Below are positions 8,546 through 17,140 of a stretch of 64,000 bases of DNA, piece by piece (within the stretch, counting starts at the first letter, position 1; each line of letters starts with the position of its first letter). The stretch lies in assembly GCF_002879855.1 (NCBI RefSeq), contig NZ_PNYB01000011.1, positions 148,988-212,987 on the forward strand. The letters run 5' to 3'. The DNA comes from Trinickia soli (GTDB lineage: Bacteria > Pseudomonadota > Gammaproteobacteria > Burkholderiales > Burkholderiaceae). Below the pieces are notes generated by a model. That model was not told the DNA's origin, ran no database searches, and saw only the letters and a list, made by a program, of their open reading frames with translations. A program made the position numbers and the translations under genes.

Positions 8546-10272
8546 AGCCGTTGCATGACACATCGGCTACGGGCCCGGGCCGCGAGCGGCTATGCGCGGC
8601 TGTCGTGCGGGCGTACACGGGCGATGCTGCCTTGCATTATCGTGCCGGTCGTTTGTGCCGGAAGGTGCGCCCGTTGCCGCTGTTTGCGCCGCATCTGCGC
8701 ACCGACGCGGAACAAGACGACTTCGCCTCGTTGCGCGGCGCGGCCGATTGCGCCGCCATGCGGCTCCTGCATTCGGACGCCGCATTGCATCGGCAGCTAT
8801 CACCGGATTCATACGTCGAGCGCCTGTTGTTCGAGATGTTCGAGCAGATTCGTTGCGAATCGTTGGCGCCGTCGGGCATGTCCGGTCTTGCTGAGAATCT
8901 GCGCTATCGCTTCGAATCGTGGTCGCGCGCGTACCATCGTGCGGGGTGGGTCGACGATCATCTGGGCATCCTCATCTATACGGTGCTGCAGATCGTATGG
9001 TCGCGCGTGACCGGCTCGCGCGTGCTGGAAGAGACCGAAGGCCTCATCGAGGCCACGCGTGCCGGCATCGTGCCGGCGATCGGCGTCTGCCTTGCGGGGT
9101 TGCGCCGCAATCGCTTCGACCAGCGCGGCTATGCCCAGCATGCGCTTGAACTGGCGCAGCGCGTCACGTCGATGCTCGAAGAAGCCGGCGCGATGTCGAT
9201 GGCTGACGCGGCTGCCGAAGGCCGCGACGCCGACGACGCGTTGACGTCGTTTTCCCTTTGGGTTGATTTCGACGGGTCGGATGAAGCGTTTGATGCCGGG
9301 AACGCGGCGCAGGCCGCGCGTGTTTCGAATTCGTCCGTGCGGCATTACCGCGCTTATACGACGCAGTTCGACCGCGAGGTGTCCGCGGGCGCGCTCGTGC
9401 GTCAACCGCTGCTGCGCGAATATCGTGAACGGCTGGACGAGCGCATCGCCCGGTGCGGCTTCAATCTCGCGCGAGTCGCGCGTGCCTTGCAGGCCGCGCT
9501 GACCGCGCCGCAGCGCGACGGTTGGTCGTTCGGCGAGGAAGAGGGCCGTATCGACGGACGGCGTCTGGCGCAGATCGTCAGCTCGCCGACCGAGCGTCGC
9601 GTATTCGTGCAGGAGCGCATGAGACCGCGTGGCGATTGCGCGATCGGTTTTCTGATCGATTGTTCGGCATCGATGAAGGCGCACGTCGACACTGTCGCGG
9701 TGCTGGTCGACAGCCTCGTTCGCGCGAGCGAGCAGGCGGGCCTGACGACCGAGATACAAGGCTTTACGACGCTCGCATGGAACGGCGGGCGTGCGCGAAC
9801 GCAATGGCTGGCACGGGGGCGGCCGCCGCATCCGGGGCGTCTGAACGAAACCTGCCACATGGTGTTCAAGGGCGCGGACGTCAGTTGGCGACGCGCACGC
9901 ACCGATATCGCCGCATTGTTCAAAGCCGACCTGTTTCGAGAAGGCGTGGACGGGGAAGCGATCGACTGGGGCTGCCAACGGCTGGCCGCACACGACGTGA
10001 GCCGGCGCATTCTTGTCGTCATTTCGGATGGCAGTCCGATGGACGCGGCAACGTCTCAAGCCAATGGGCCTTCGTATCTCGACGAACATCTGAAGGATGT
10101 GCTCCTTCGACACGAAACGGTGCGCGACGTCGAGGTCTTGGGACTCGGGATGGGCTGCGACCTGAGCACGTTCTGTCGGCACTGCGCGACGGTCGATCCC
10201 GCCGCCCCGCTCGACACGAAGCGTTTGCTCGACCTCGCGCAGTGGATCGGGCAGCGGCGCGGTCAGCCTTAA
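8542..10272 (+). CDS. cobT: CobT-type VWA-domain protein (cobaltochelatase subunit-like)
   Basis: 576 aa. The N-terminal CobT domain covers about residues 20-330 and a C-terminal von Willebrand A domain follows, with MIDAS motif DCSAS near residue 373 and SDGSPMD near 495. The central linker is only mildly acidic and the protein is somewhat shorter than my recollection of Paracoccus/Pseudomonas CobT (about 630 aa). Start ATG 8542 overlaps the cobS stop. Partner of the preceding AAA+ ATPase; substrate protein unknown here. It could be a true cobaltochelatase subunit or a paralogue recruited to this cluster. Confidence 0.75.
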   Translation: MKPLHDTSATGPGRERLCAAVVRAYTGDAALHYRAGRLCRKVRPLPLFAPHLRTDAEQDDFASLRGAADCAAMRLLHSDAALHRQLSPDSYVERLLFEMFEQIRCESLAPSGMSGLAENLRYRFESWSRAYHRAGWVDDHLGILIYTVLQIVWSRVTGSRVLEETEGLIEATRAGIVPAIGVCLAGLRRNRFDQRGYAQHALELAQRVTSMLEEAGAMSMADAAAEGRDADDALTSFSLWVDFDGSDEAFDAGNAAQAARVSNSSVRHYRAYTTQFDREVSAGALVRQPLLREYRERLDERIARCGFNLARVARALQAALTAPQRDGWSFGEEEGRIDGRRLAQIVSSPTERRVFVQERMRPRGDCAIGFLIDCSASMKAHVDTVAVLVDSLVRASEQAGLTTEIQGFTTLAWNGGRARTQWLARGRPPHPGRLNETCHMVFKGADVSWRRARTDIAALFKADLFREGVDGEAIDWGCQRLAAHDVSRRILVVISDGSPMDAATSQANGPSYLDEHLKDVLLRHETVRDVEVLGLGMGCDLSTFCRHCATVDPAAPLDTKRLLDLAQWIGQRRGQP

Positions 10273-10280
10273 CGGCTGAC
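10262..10280. terminator. Stem-loop at the end of cobT
   Basis: GTCAGCC (10262-10268) and GGCTGAC (10274-10280) form a perfect 7-bp stem with loop TTAAC, which includes the TAA stop of cobT. It lies between convergent cobT and pta. There is no T-run. Confidence 0.5.
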
Positions 10281-10322
10281 GCGCGCTTACCTCCTACCTT
10301 TGCACCCTTTGTACCTTTGGCG

Positions 10323-11363
10323 TTATGCCGCGTGAGGCGCGGTCGAATGATGGGCGTCCCGCGCATGGGCGGCTTGTGCCTGCACGGCAGTCACCGCGAT
10401 CACATAGTAGACGTCTTCGCTGCTGCAGCCGCGCGACAGATCGTTGGCGGGGAAGTGCAGCCCCTGCAGTAGCGGGCCGATCGCCTTCGCACCGCCGATG
10501 CGTTCGGCAAGTTTATAGCCGATATTGCCGGCGTCGAGGTTCGGAAAAACGAGCACGTTCGCATGCCCGCCCACCTGGGAATGCTCGATCTTGCGTTCGG
10601 CGATTTCGGCCACGATCGCCGCGTCCAACTGGACGTCGCCGTCGATGGCCAAACCGGGGCGCAACGATTTCACGCGCTGGGTCGCTTCGATCACCTTGTC
10701 GACATGTGCGTGATGCGCGCTGCCGCTCGTCGAAAACGACAGCATCGCGACGCGCGGTTCCTCCATCAACAAACTGCGTGCGCTGTCGGCGGCGGCCATG
10801 GCGATCTCGGCCAGTTGCCCGGCGTCGGGATCGACGACGAGCGCGCAGTCGGAAAAAATGAGCCCGCCTTTATAACGGTGGAACGGCTCGCATAACATCA
10901 TCAGAAAGAAGCTCGATACGAGCTTGAACGACGGCTCGATGCCGATCAATTGGATCGCCGTGCGAACGACATCGGCGGTCGTATGGACGGCGCCAGCAAC
11001 GGACCCGTCCGCATAGCCGCAGCGCACCATCAGATCGGCGAACACGAGCGGTTTGAGCACTTCGGTTTGTGCGAGCGCTTGCGTCATGCCTTTGGCAGAG
11101 CGCAGCGCAACGAGCTCGCTCGCGAAGCGGGCGCGCCAATCGGAGGTGGCCGGATCGACGAGGGTGATGTCATCCAGCGACAGCGACTCGCGTTCGGCCA
11201 CGGCGCGGATCGCATCGGGCGCGCCGACCAGCGTGATGCGGGCGATACCCTCGCGGCTGGCTCGCGAGGCGGCCGCCAGCACGCGCGGATCTTCGGCTTC
11301 GCAGAGCACGATACGCATCGGTGCCATGCGCGCGGCTTCGATGATGCGGTTGAGGGCTTTCAT
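10323..11363 (-). CDS. pta: Phosphate acetyltransferase
   Basis: 346 aa, phosphotransacetylase family. Recognisable motifs include GAVHTTADVVRTAIQLIG, LSFSTSGSA (near residue 230) and the C-terminal VFPNLDAGNIGYKL. It converts acetyl phosphate, the product of Xsc, to acetyl-CoA, as in the known xsc-pta pairing for C2 sulfonates. It lies 132 nt downstream of xsc on the same strand, probably cotranscribed. No acetate kinase gene is nearby, which fits a catabolic Pta. Confidence 0.92.
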   Translation of the reverse strand: MKALNRIIEAARMAPMRIVLCEAEDPRVLAAASRASREGIARITLVGAPDAIRAVAERESLSLDDITLVDPATSDWRARFASELVALRSAKGMTQALAQTEVLKPLVFADLMVRCGYADGSVAGAVHTTADVVRTAIQLIGIEPSFKLVSSFFLMMLCEPFHRYKGGLIFSDCALVVDPDAGQLAEIAMAAADSARSLLMEEPRVAMLSFSTSGSAHHAHVDKVIEATQRVKSLRPGLAIDGDVQLDAAIVAEIAERKIEHSQVGGHANVLVFPNLDAGNIGYKLAERIGGAKAIGPLLQGLHFPANDLSRGCSSEDVYYVIAVTAVQAQAAHARDAHHSTAPHAA

Positions 11364-11495
11364 GGCGTGTCAACTCGAAAGAAGGCGAAAGAAGGGAAGC
11401 GTGTCCATTCAAAAGATGAAAGCGGCCGAGCCGGCGGGTTGATTCGCCGTTCCGGCCGCAAGCTGCAGCGCGCGGGGCCCGCAGCGACGCTACGA

Positions 11496-13313
11496 TCAGA
11501 CGTAATCCTTGTACTTATCGAGCAGGCGCACAGGTTTGGCCAACGCATCGCGACGGAACGGATCGCCCAGCTCACGCGTGCACATGATTTCGATGATCGT
11601 CGTCTTGCCTTCGTTCATCTGCATATCGATGGCACGCTTGAGCGCCGGGCCGACATCTTCGAGCTGATCGACCACGATGCCTTCGGCACCCATCGCACGC
11701 CCGATCGCCGCGAAGCTTTGATTGTCGAGCTCGCCCGCCACGAAGCGGCGGTTGTAGAAGTCGACCTGGTTTTTCTTTTCCGCGCCCCACTGCCGGTTGT
11801 GGAACACGACGGCCGTCACGGGAATGCCGTGCCGCACGCAGGTCATCGTTTCCATCAGGCTCATGCCCCATGCGCCGTCGCCGGCATACGAGACCGCCGG
11901 GCGATGCGGAGCCGCCACCTTCGCGCCGATGATGGTCGGGAACGCGTAGCCGCAATTGCCCCAGCTCATCGCCGCGAAGAAGCTGCGCGGCTTGTTGAAG
12001 CGCAGGTAGCTGTTCGCGACCGAATTGATGTTGCCGATGTCGGTGGACACCATCACGTCCTCGGGCATCGCTTTCTCGAGTTCGCGCAACACTTGCCGCG
12101 GATGCAGGTACTGGCCGCCGTTGAACGTGCGCTCGTGCTTCTGTTCCTCGATCATGTCGAGGCTGTACGGGTCGAGCTCGTGCGTCCAGCCGTCAAGTTC
12201 CTTTTCCCACGTCGCTTTCTCGGTCGAGATCTGGTCGGCCCGCTCGCTGCGCGTGGCGTCGCAAGCGAGCTTGCGATCGGCCAATCGTTGCGTGAGCGCG
12301 ATGGCCGAGGCTTTGGCGTCGCCGCAGATGCCGACCGAGATCTTCTTCACGAGGCCGAGCATTTTATGGTCGGCATCGATCTGGATGATCTTCGCTTCCT
12401 TCGGCCAATAATCCATGCCGTGCTGCGGCAGCGTGCCGAACGGCCCGAGACGCGAACCGAGCGCAATCACGACATCGGCGCGCGAGAGCAGCTTCATCGC
12501 GGCTTTGGAGCCCTGATAGCCGAGCGGGCCGCACCACAACGGGTGGTTCGCCGGGAACGAATCGTTGTGCAGGTAGCTGTTGACGACCGGCGCGCCGAGA
12601 CGTTCGGCCAGCGCCTTGCACTCTTCGACCGCATCGGCCATGACCACGCCGCCGCCCGAAATGATCACGGGAAACCTGGCTTGCGCGATGAGGTCGGCCG
12701 CTTCATCGAGGCTTTGAGCGCCGCCGGGGCCGCGGTCAAGTCTGCGCGGTTGCGGAATCTCGACTTTGACCTTGCCGTAGAAGTAGTCGCGCGGGATGTT
12801 CAGCTGCGTCGGTCCCATCTCGGCTTGCGCGCGGTCGAAGCAGCGCGCCGTGAATTCGGCCATGCGTGCCGGATGCGTGACGTGGCCTTGATACTTCGTG
12901 AATTCCTGGAACATCGGCAATTGATTTGCTTCCTGGAAGCCGCCGAGTCCGATGCCCATCGTCCCTGCTTCGGGGGTGACGATCACGACGGGGCTGTGCG
13001 CCCAATAGGCGGCCGCGATGGCCGTGACGCAATTGCTGATGCCTGGGCCGTTCTGACCGATCACGACGCCGTGACGGCCCGATACGCGGGCATAGCCGTC
13101 CGCCATATGGCCCGCGCCCTGTTCGTGGACCACAGGGATCAGGCGAATGCCGGCCGGCGCGAAGATGTCCATCGCGTCCATGAAGGCGGAGCCCATGATG
13201 CCGAACATGTCGGTTACGCCGTTGGCTGCAAGCGTTTCGACGAACGCCTCGGAAGGCGTCATCTCTTGCGGGCCGTCGGCAGTTGTAGGTTGGGGGCGGT
13301 TTTGTTCGCTCAT
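11496..13313 (-). CDS. xsc: Sulfoacetaldehyde acetyltransferase
   Basis: 605 aa, thiamine-diphosphate enzyme. The TPP-activating Glu is in VHEQGAGHMADGYARVSG (near residue 64) and the C-terminal TPP/Mg motif is GDGAWGMSLMETMT (near 478), followed by HNRQWGAEKKNQVDFYNRRF, typical of Xsc. It cleaves sulfoacetaldehyde with phosphate to acetyl phosphate and sulfite, the convergence point for sulfoacetate, isethionate and taurine. It is followed by pta and preceded on the same strand by the tauX-like gene. Related acetolactate synthases are excluded by the gene context and the extended C-terminal motif. Confidence 0.95.
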   Translation of the reverse strand: MSEQNRPQPTTADGPQEMTPSEAFVETLAANGVTDMFGIMGSAFMDAMDIFAPAGIRLIPVVHEQGAGHMADGYARVSGRHGVVIGQNGPGISNCVTAIAAAYWAHSPVVIVTPEAGTMGIGLGGFQEANQLPMFQEFTKYQGHVTHPARMAEFTARCFDRAQAEMGPTQLNIPRDYFYGKVKVEIPQPRRLDRGPGGAQSLDEAADLIAQARFPVIISGGGVVMADAVEECKALAERLGAPVVNSYLHNDSFPANHPLWCGPLGYQGSKAAMKLLSRADVVIALGSRLGPFGTLPQHGMDYWPKEAKIIQIDADHKMLGLVKKISVGICGDAKASAIALTQRLADRKLACDATRSERADQISTEKATWEKELDGWTHELDPYSLDMIEEQKHERTFNGGQYLHPRQVLRELEKAMPEDVMVSTDIGNINSVANSYLRFNKPRSFFAAMSWGNCGYAFPTIIGAKVAAPHRPAVSYAGDGAWGMSLMETMTCVRHGIPVTAVVFHNRQWGAEKKNQVDFYNRRFVAGELDNQSFAAIGRAMGAEGIVVDQLEDVGPALKRAIDMQMNEGKTTIIEIMCTRELGDPFRRDALAKPVRLLDKYKDYV

Positions 13314-13419
13314 TGGGTGTCTCCGGTCATCGTTTAGCGAAAGGCATGATTTCCGATCCTATGCGACGCCTATGTCGGGTCAAGCCATTCCGATGCGCGA
13401 TGACGAAATTGAAATGAAA

Positions 13420-13436
13420 TGAAATGATTCGTTTCA
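13420..13436. promoter_or_regulatory. Dyad upstream of xsc
   Basis: TGAAA-N7-TTTCA (13420-13436) lies just after tandem GAAAT units (13411-13425), between tauX and xsc. It could be an IclR-type operator for the xsc-pta pair. Inference only. Confidence 0.35.
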
Positions 13437-13484
13437 AAAGAGGCGCTCGCGCGGTGCCATGCAGTGCGCGCTTGCGCGCATTCG

Positions 13485-13895
13485 TCAGTTGGCGCTCGCC
13501 TGCTTCGGCCGTTCCTTGCGGAACGCGCGCTTGACGGCGATCAGTCCGTCGCGAAACTCGAACAGGTCGCAGCCTTCTGCTTCGATGCGCCAGCCCTCGG
13601 TGTGCGTGCCGGAAAACACCCATTCGGAGACGCCGCGATCGCCGACGACATAGTGGCGTCCGTTACCCCAATGCGCGTCGGGAAAGGCGGCAAAGACGGC
13701 TTCGAACGCCATCCGTACTGCGTCCCGGCCGACGAAGCGGGTGCCATAGACATCGGGGCCCGCGGCGGCGTCGAATACGCAGTCTTCGGTCATGAAGCCC
13801 ATCAGCGCGGTTGCGTCATGGCGGTTGAACGCGTCGGAAAACGCGGCGAGCGTGTCGGCCGTGACGGCGCACGGGGCGATGGACGTTTCTGTCAT
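13485..13895 (-). CDS. tauX: SnoaL/NTF2-like protein, candidate taurine dehydrogenase small subunit
   Basis: 136 aa, a single NTF2/SnoaL-like fold (FSDAFNRHDATALMGFMTED near residue 20). The ATG at 13895 is preceded by AGGAG. Taurine dehydrogenase TauXY, as I recall it, pairs a small SnoaL-like protein (TauX) with an FAD-dependent DadA-type large subunit (TauY). A fitting large-subunit gene lies 4.5 kb away at 18398. Both genes share the same TauR-box promoter architecture, and this one is upstream of and codirectional with xsc-pta. TauX function is therefore a reasoned inference; the fold assignment is stronger. Confidence 0.65.
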   Translation of the reverse strand: MTETSIAPCAVTADTLAAFSDAFNRHDATALMGFMTEDCVFDAAAGPDVYGTRFVGRDAVRMAFEAVFAAFPDAHWGNGRHYVVGDRGVSEWVFSGTHTEGWRIEAEGCDLFEFRDGLIAVKRAFRKERPKQASAN

Positions 13896-13966
13896 TGAAG
13901 TCTCCTGAAGGGGGGTGGCGAGCCGCAAACCGCATCCATGCACGGCGGGCCCATTGGATAGGGAAT

Positions 13967-14025
13967 ACGTTAATGGGGGTTCGCATAGGCCGGTAGCGCC
14001 AGTTTTGCGCTTTCGCCTGGTCCAG
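13967..14025 (-). promoter_or_regulatory. TauR-type box pair and promoter of tauX(-xsc-pta)
   Basis: Read on the minus strand, CTGGACCAG starts at 14025 and CTGGCGCTA at 14002, 23 bp apart. The -10-like TAACGT (13972 to 13967) starts 30 bp after the second box. Predicted leader to the tauX ATG is about 65 nt. Confidence 0.7.
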
Positions 14026-14073
14026 GCTCACGCCGCGGCAAGCCGGCGGTGCGCCCCGCCAGCGCCGGGCGCA

Positions 14074-14129
14074 CTGGACCCATCGGATCTGTTCGCCTGG
14101 CACTACCCGGTCTTTTAATGTTTGACAAT
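14074..14129 (+). promoter_or_regulatory. TauR-type box pair upstream of the sulfonate ABC operon
   Basis: CTGGACCCA at 14074 and CTGGCACTA at 14097 start 23 bp apart on the plus strand, back to back with the tauX module. The -10 is less clear: GACAAT at 14124-14129 starts 27 bp after the second box. The leader to the GTG at 14370 would be about 235 nt and would contain the 12-bp repeat array. Confidence 0.6.
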
Positions 14130-14209
14130 GCTTGACTAAACGGGCGAGCCGGCGATTGCGAACCATGGCTGGAGACAAGACCCGTTCGCAGGTGACGGCG
14201 CTGACTATA

Positions 14210-14305
14210 CTTTTATCAGCGCTTTTATCAGCGGTATTAAGAACGCTGTTATCAGCGGTTATATCAGCGCTCGTATCAGCGCGCTTATCAGCAGTTTCGA
14301 CAGCA
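14210..14305. repeat. Degenerate 12-bp tandem repeat (8 units)
   Basis: Eight consecutive 12-bp units from 14210, core NNNTTATCAGCG. Units 1 and 2 are identical (CTTTTATCAGCG), units 4-7 keep TATCAGC, units 3 and 8 are diverged. It lies in the presumed 5' leader of the ABC operon, 65-160 bp before the permease start. A frame across it encodes repeats of four residues (LLSA), but no ribosome binding site supports translation. Confidence 0.8.
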
Positions 14306-14369
14306 GCGACTCCATTACGGCTGCGTAGTGGCGACCTGAAGTCAGGATCTGCAACTCCAGGAGACAGCA

Positions 14370-15230
14370 GTGAGAGCGAGAGCACTAACTGAGCACGGCA
14401 AGACGATGAAGCCACCTGCGCGCCCCCCCGGCGAATCATGGATCAAACTGCGCCTGATGAGTTCGACCGCGAGATCATACGGATTGACCGCCGCCGTTCT
14501 GGTAGTAGCCGTTCTGTTGTGGGAGGCGGTTTCGATGGCAGGGATCTTCCCTGCGTTCGCGTTGCCTTCGCCGGTTGCCGTCTGGCAGTCGTTCGTCGAC
14601 ATCGTGCGTGACGGCTATGGCGGACAGTCGCTGATGAGCGACATTCTGATCAGTTGCTTTCGCATTCTCATCGGCTTTGTCGGCGCTGTCGCGATCGGCG
14701 TGCCGGTCGGGCTGTTGATGTCGCGCAACAAGCTCATCTTCGACCTCATCGACCCGCTGTTGCAGTTCGTGCGACCGGTGCCGCCGCTTGCCTATATTCC
14801 GCTGCTCGTCGTCTGGTTCGGCATCGGGGAGTTGCCGAAGGCGATCCTGATTCTGGTCGGCACGATCCCGGTCATCATCATCGGCACGATGTCGGGGGTC
14901 AAGAGCACGCCGGCCCTGCGGATTTCGGTTGCCCGCACGCTGGGCGCAACCAACGCGCAAATCTTCCGACGAATCGTGCTGCCTTCCGCGATGCCCGAGA
15001 TTTTTACGGCGATGCGCGTCGGGATCGGCGTGGCCTGGACGTGTCTGGTCGCCGCCGAACTGATCGCCGCGAGCAGCGGGCTCGGCTGGCTCGTTCAGTT
15101 CGCCGGGCAAGCGTTGCAGGTCGGCGTCGTGATTGTGGGCATCGTCATCATCGGGGTGATCGGCTATGCCATGGAGCTGGCGATACGCAAGCTCGAGAAT
15201 TGGGTCGTGCCCTGGCGCGGGCATGACTGA
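14370..15230 (+). CDS. Sulfonate ABC transporter permease (TauC/SsuC-like)
   Basis: 286 aa, BPD-type inner-membrane permease with about 6 membrane segments and an EAA-type loop (RTLGATNAQIFRRIVLPSAMPE). The GTG at 14370 is chosen because AGGAG at 14359-14363 lies 6 nt upstream; internal ATGs lack such a site. First gene of a permease, binding protein, ATPase operon. The family imports taurine, alkanesulfonates or related anions. Placement between tauX/xsc and tauY, behind a TauR-box pair, suggests taurine or another C2 sulfonate. Confidence 0.82.
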   Translation: MRARALTEHGKTMKPPARPPGESWIKLRLMSSTARSYGLTAAVLVVAVLLWEAVSMAGIFPAFALPSPVAVWQSFVDIVRDGYGGQSLMSDILISCFRILIGFVGAVAIGVPVGLLMSRNKLIFDLIDPLLQFVRPVPPLAYIPLLVVWFGIGELPKAILILVGTIPVIIIGTMSGVKSTPALRISVARTLGATNAQIFRRIVLPSAMPEIFTAMRVGIGVAWTCLVAAELIAASSGLGWLVQFAGQALQVGVVIVGIVIIGVIGYAMELAIRKLENWVVPWRGHD

Positions 15231-15255
15231 AACCACCCGTCGAGGAGACGAAAAG

Positions 15256-16275
15256 ATGAAAACGAAAAGTGTGATTCAAGGCGCAGCCGCGGTGCTGCTG
15301 GTGATGAGCTCGCTGGTTGCCGGTGTGTCCCACGCCCAGAGCAAGCCGAAAGTGATCATCGGCTACGAGGACAACGGCGCAGACCCCTACATGGTGTCGA
15401 TGGCGGAGCATATGTTCGAACGTCATATGAACGCCGACGTCGAGTACAAAATGTTCAGCTCGGGCCCGGCGGCAATGAGCGCGCTCGCATCGAACAGCCT
15501 GACGTTCATGTGCGGCATCGGCGTACCGCCGCTTGTCACGGCCATCGCTCAAGGCCTGCCGATGACGATCGTCTACAACCAGGAGCGCTATACGAACGCT
15601 GCCGGCATCGTGGTCACGCCGAAGAGCGGAATTCACGACGTAGCGGGCCTGCAAGGCAAGAAGATCGCGATCGTCGCCGGCTCGCAGGCTTCGTTCGAAT
15701 TGGCGACGTTTCTGGCCGAGGCGCATGTGCCGTACTCGTCGGTGACGCAGATCAACATGGCGCCGCCGCAGATGCGCACGTCGTGGGTCACGGGTGCGAT
15801 CGATGCCGCGATCGTCTGGGACCCCGTCTTCAGCGCACTGCGCGCAGCTGGCGGTAAGACGATCAAAACCGACGGCGATCTGCCGCGCAGCGCGTCGAGC
15901 TACAACGTCTGCATCGCCAACGCCGAATGGGCCAAAGCGCATCCTGATCTCGTGCGTGGCTTCGTCGCGGCGCTCGACGAAGGCTATCAGGTCACGCAAT
16001 CGAATCGCGACCGTGCCATCGCCGAAATGGCGCGCCAAACCGGCGTCACAGTGGCGGTCGCGCAAAGTGAGCTGGCCGGGTACGAGTTGTTTTCAGGTGC
16101 GGACCAGACGACACCGAAGGTCATGGGGTCGGGGGCGGGCGTGACGAAATCGGCGACGTACGAGACGTTGGTCAATACGGCCAAGGTGCTTAAAACGATC
16201 GGTCGCATTCAATCCGTGCCGAGCAGTTTCGAGGTGAACGTTGCGCCGCAGTATTCGCAATCGCTAGCCCATTGA
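15256..16275 (+). CDS. Periplasmic sulfonate-binding protein (TauA/SsuA-like)
   Basis: 339 aa with a signal peptide (about residues 1-27, ending near SHAQ before SKPK). It is a type II periplasmic binding protein of the SsuA/TauA/NMT1 group. Recognisable features are an early ligand-loop region near YEDNGADPYMVSM and the later DVAGLQGKKIAIVAGS. GAGGAG lies just upstream of ATG 15256. It delivers substrate to the flanking permease and ATPase. Substrate is inferred from the taurine/isethionate/sulfoacetate setting. Confidence 0.82.
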   Translation: MKTKSVIQGAAAVLLVMSSLVAGVSHAQSKPKVIIGYEDNGADPYMVSMAEHMFERHMNADVEYKMFSSGPAAMSALASNSLTFMCGIGVPPLVTAIAQGLPMTIVYNQERYTNAAGIVVTPKSGIHDVAGLQGKKIAIVAGSQASFELATFLAEAHVPYSSVTQINMAPPQMRTSWVTGAIDAAIVWDPVFSALRAAGGKTIKTDGDLPRSASSYNVCIANAEWAKAHPDLVRGFVAALDEGYQVTQSNRDRAIAEMARQTGVTVAVAQSELAGYELFSGADQTTPKVMGSGAGVTKSATYETLVNTAKVLKTIGRIQSVPSSFEVNVAPQYSQSLAH

Positions 16276-16307
16276 ACTTGATTGAGCCAGTCGCGTAGGA
16301 GACGAAC

Positions 16308-17045
16308 TTGAACATCGTCATCGATTCCCTGTACAAGACGTTCGGCGCCACATCGGCGCTCGAAAATATCAACCTTCAGTTCCAAGGCGGTGAATTCGTC
16401 ACGGTGCTCGGCTCATCGGGATGCGGCAAGACCACCTTGCTGCATCTGCTGGCGGGTCTCACGTCGCCTTCCGGCGGCAATATCTATATCGACGGGGAAG
16501 TGAAGAACGAACCCGGCGCGGACCGCGTCGTCGTCTTTCAGCAGGCGGGGCTCTTTCCATGGCTCAGCGTCGAAGAGAACATCGAGTTCGGCCTTTCGCT
16601 GCATGGCGTGCCCAAAGCCGAGCGCCACCGTGCGTCGGCGGAGATTCTGCATACGATCGGACTGGAGGCATTCGCGCAGCACAAGCCCTATGAGCTTTCG
16701 GGTGGGATGCAGCAGCGCGTCGCGATAGCGCGTGCGCTCGTCATGCGGCCGAAGGTGTTGCTGATGGACGAACCGTTCGGCGCGTTGGATGCGCAAACAC
16801 GCGCCGCAATGCAGACGTTCCTGACCGCACTCTGGGATCAGTTGCAATGCACGATCGTGTTCATCACGCACGACATCGATGAGGCGGTCTTCCTGGGTAC
16901 GCGCCTCGTCGTGCTTTCGGCGCGACCCGGGCGCGTGGCGCTCGATGTGCCGATCGAACTGGCCCGCCCGCGTACGCCCGAGGTTGCGTTCGACCCTCAC
17001 TTCCTCGAACTGAAGAAGCGGGCGATGGAAATCCTCGCGCATTAG
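16308..17045 (+). CDS. Sulfonate ABC transporter ATPase (TauB/SsuB-like)
   Basis: 245 aa. Walker A is GSSGCGKTT (near residue 38), the signature LSGGMQQR lies near 131 and Walker B VLLMDEPFGALD near 150. The start is TTG at 16308 with TAGGAG about 6 nt upstream; no ATG is available near the N-terminus. It powers the preceding permease and is followed by a good intrinsic terminator. Confidence 0.85.
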   Translation: MNIVIDSLYKTFGATSALENINLQFQGGEFVTVLGSSGCGKTTLLHLLAGLTSPSGGNIYIDGEVKNEPGADRVVVFQQAGLFPWLSVEENIEFGLSLHGVPKAERHRASAEILHTIGLEAFAQHKPYELSGGMQQRVAIARALVMRPKVLLMDEPFGALDAQTRAAMQTFLTALWDQLQCTIVFITHDIDEAVFLGTRLVVLSARPGRVALDVPIELARPRTPEVAFDPHFLELKKRAMEILAH

Positions 17046-17084
17046 GCGAGCGTCAGTGCAGCATTGAACGTTCGTCAGACGTCA

Positions 17085-17121
17085 GACGCGCATTGCACCC
17101 ACTGTGATGCGCGTCCTTTTT
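17085..17121 (+). terminator. Rho-independent terminator of the sulfonate ABC operon
   Basis: GACGCGCAT (17085-17093) and ATGCGCGTC (17107-17115) form a perfect 9-bp stem, followed by CTTTTT. It lies 40 nt after the ATPase stop and in the convergent gap before the IclR gene. Confidence 0.85.
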
Positions 17122-17140
17122 GCGCGTCGATCTTGTTTCG

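Noticed and set aside
10950..13337. 795-codon plus-strand open frame
   Set aside because: Antisense to xsc and pta and spanning both; low-complexity Arg/His-rich translation typical of GC-rich shadow frames.
14210..14305. TTATCAGC array as DnaA boxes or a replication origin
   Set aside because: Units do not match TTATNCACA and no replication gene is nearby.
14132..14392. Plus-strand frame with LLSA repeats
   Set aside because: No ribosome binding site at any start; periodicity is a by-product of the 12-bp DNA repeat.
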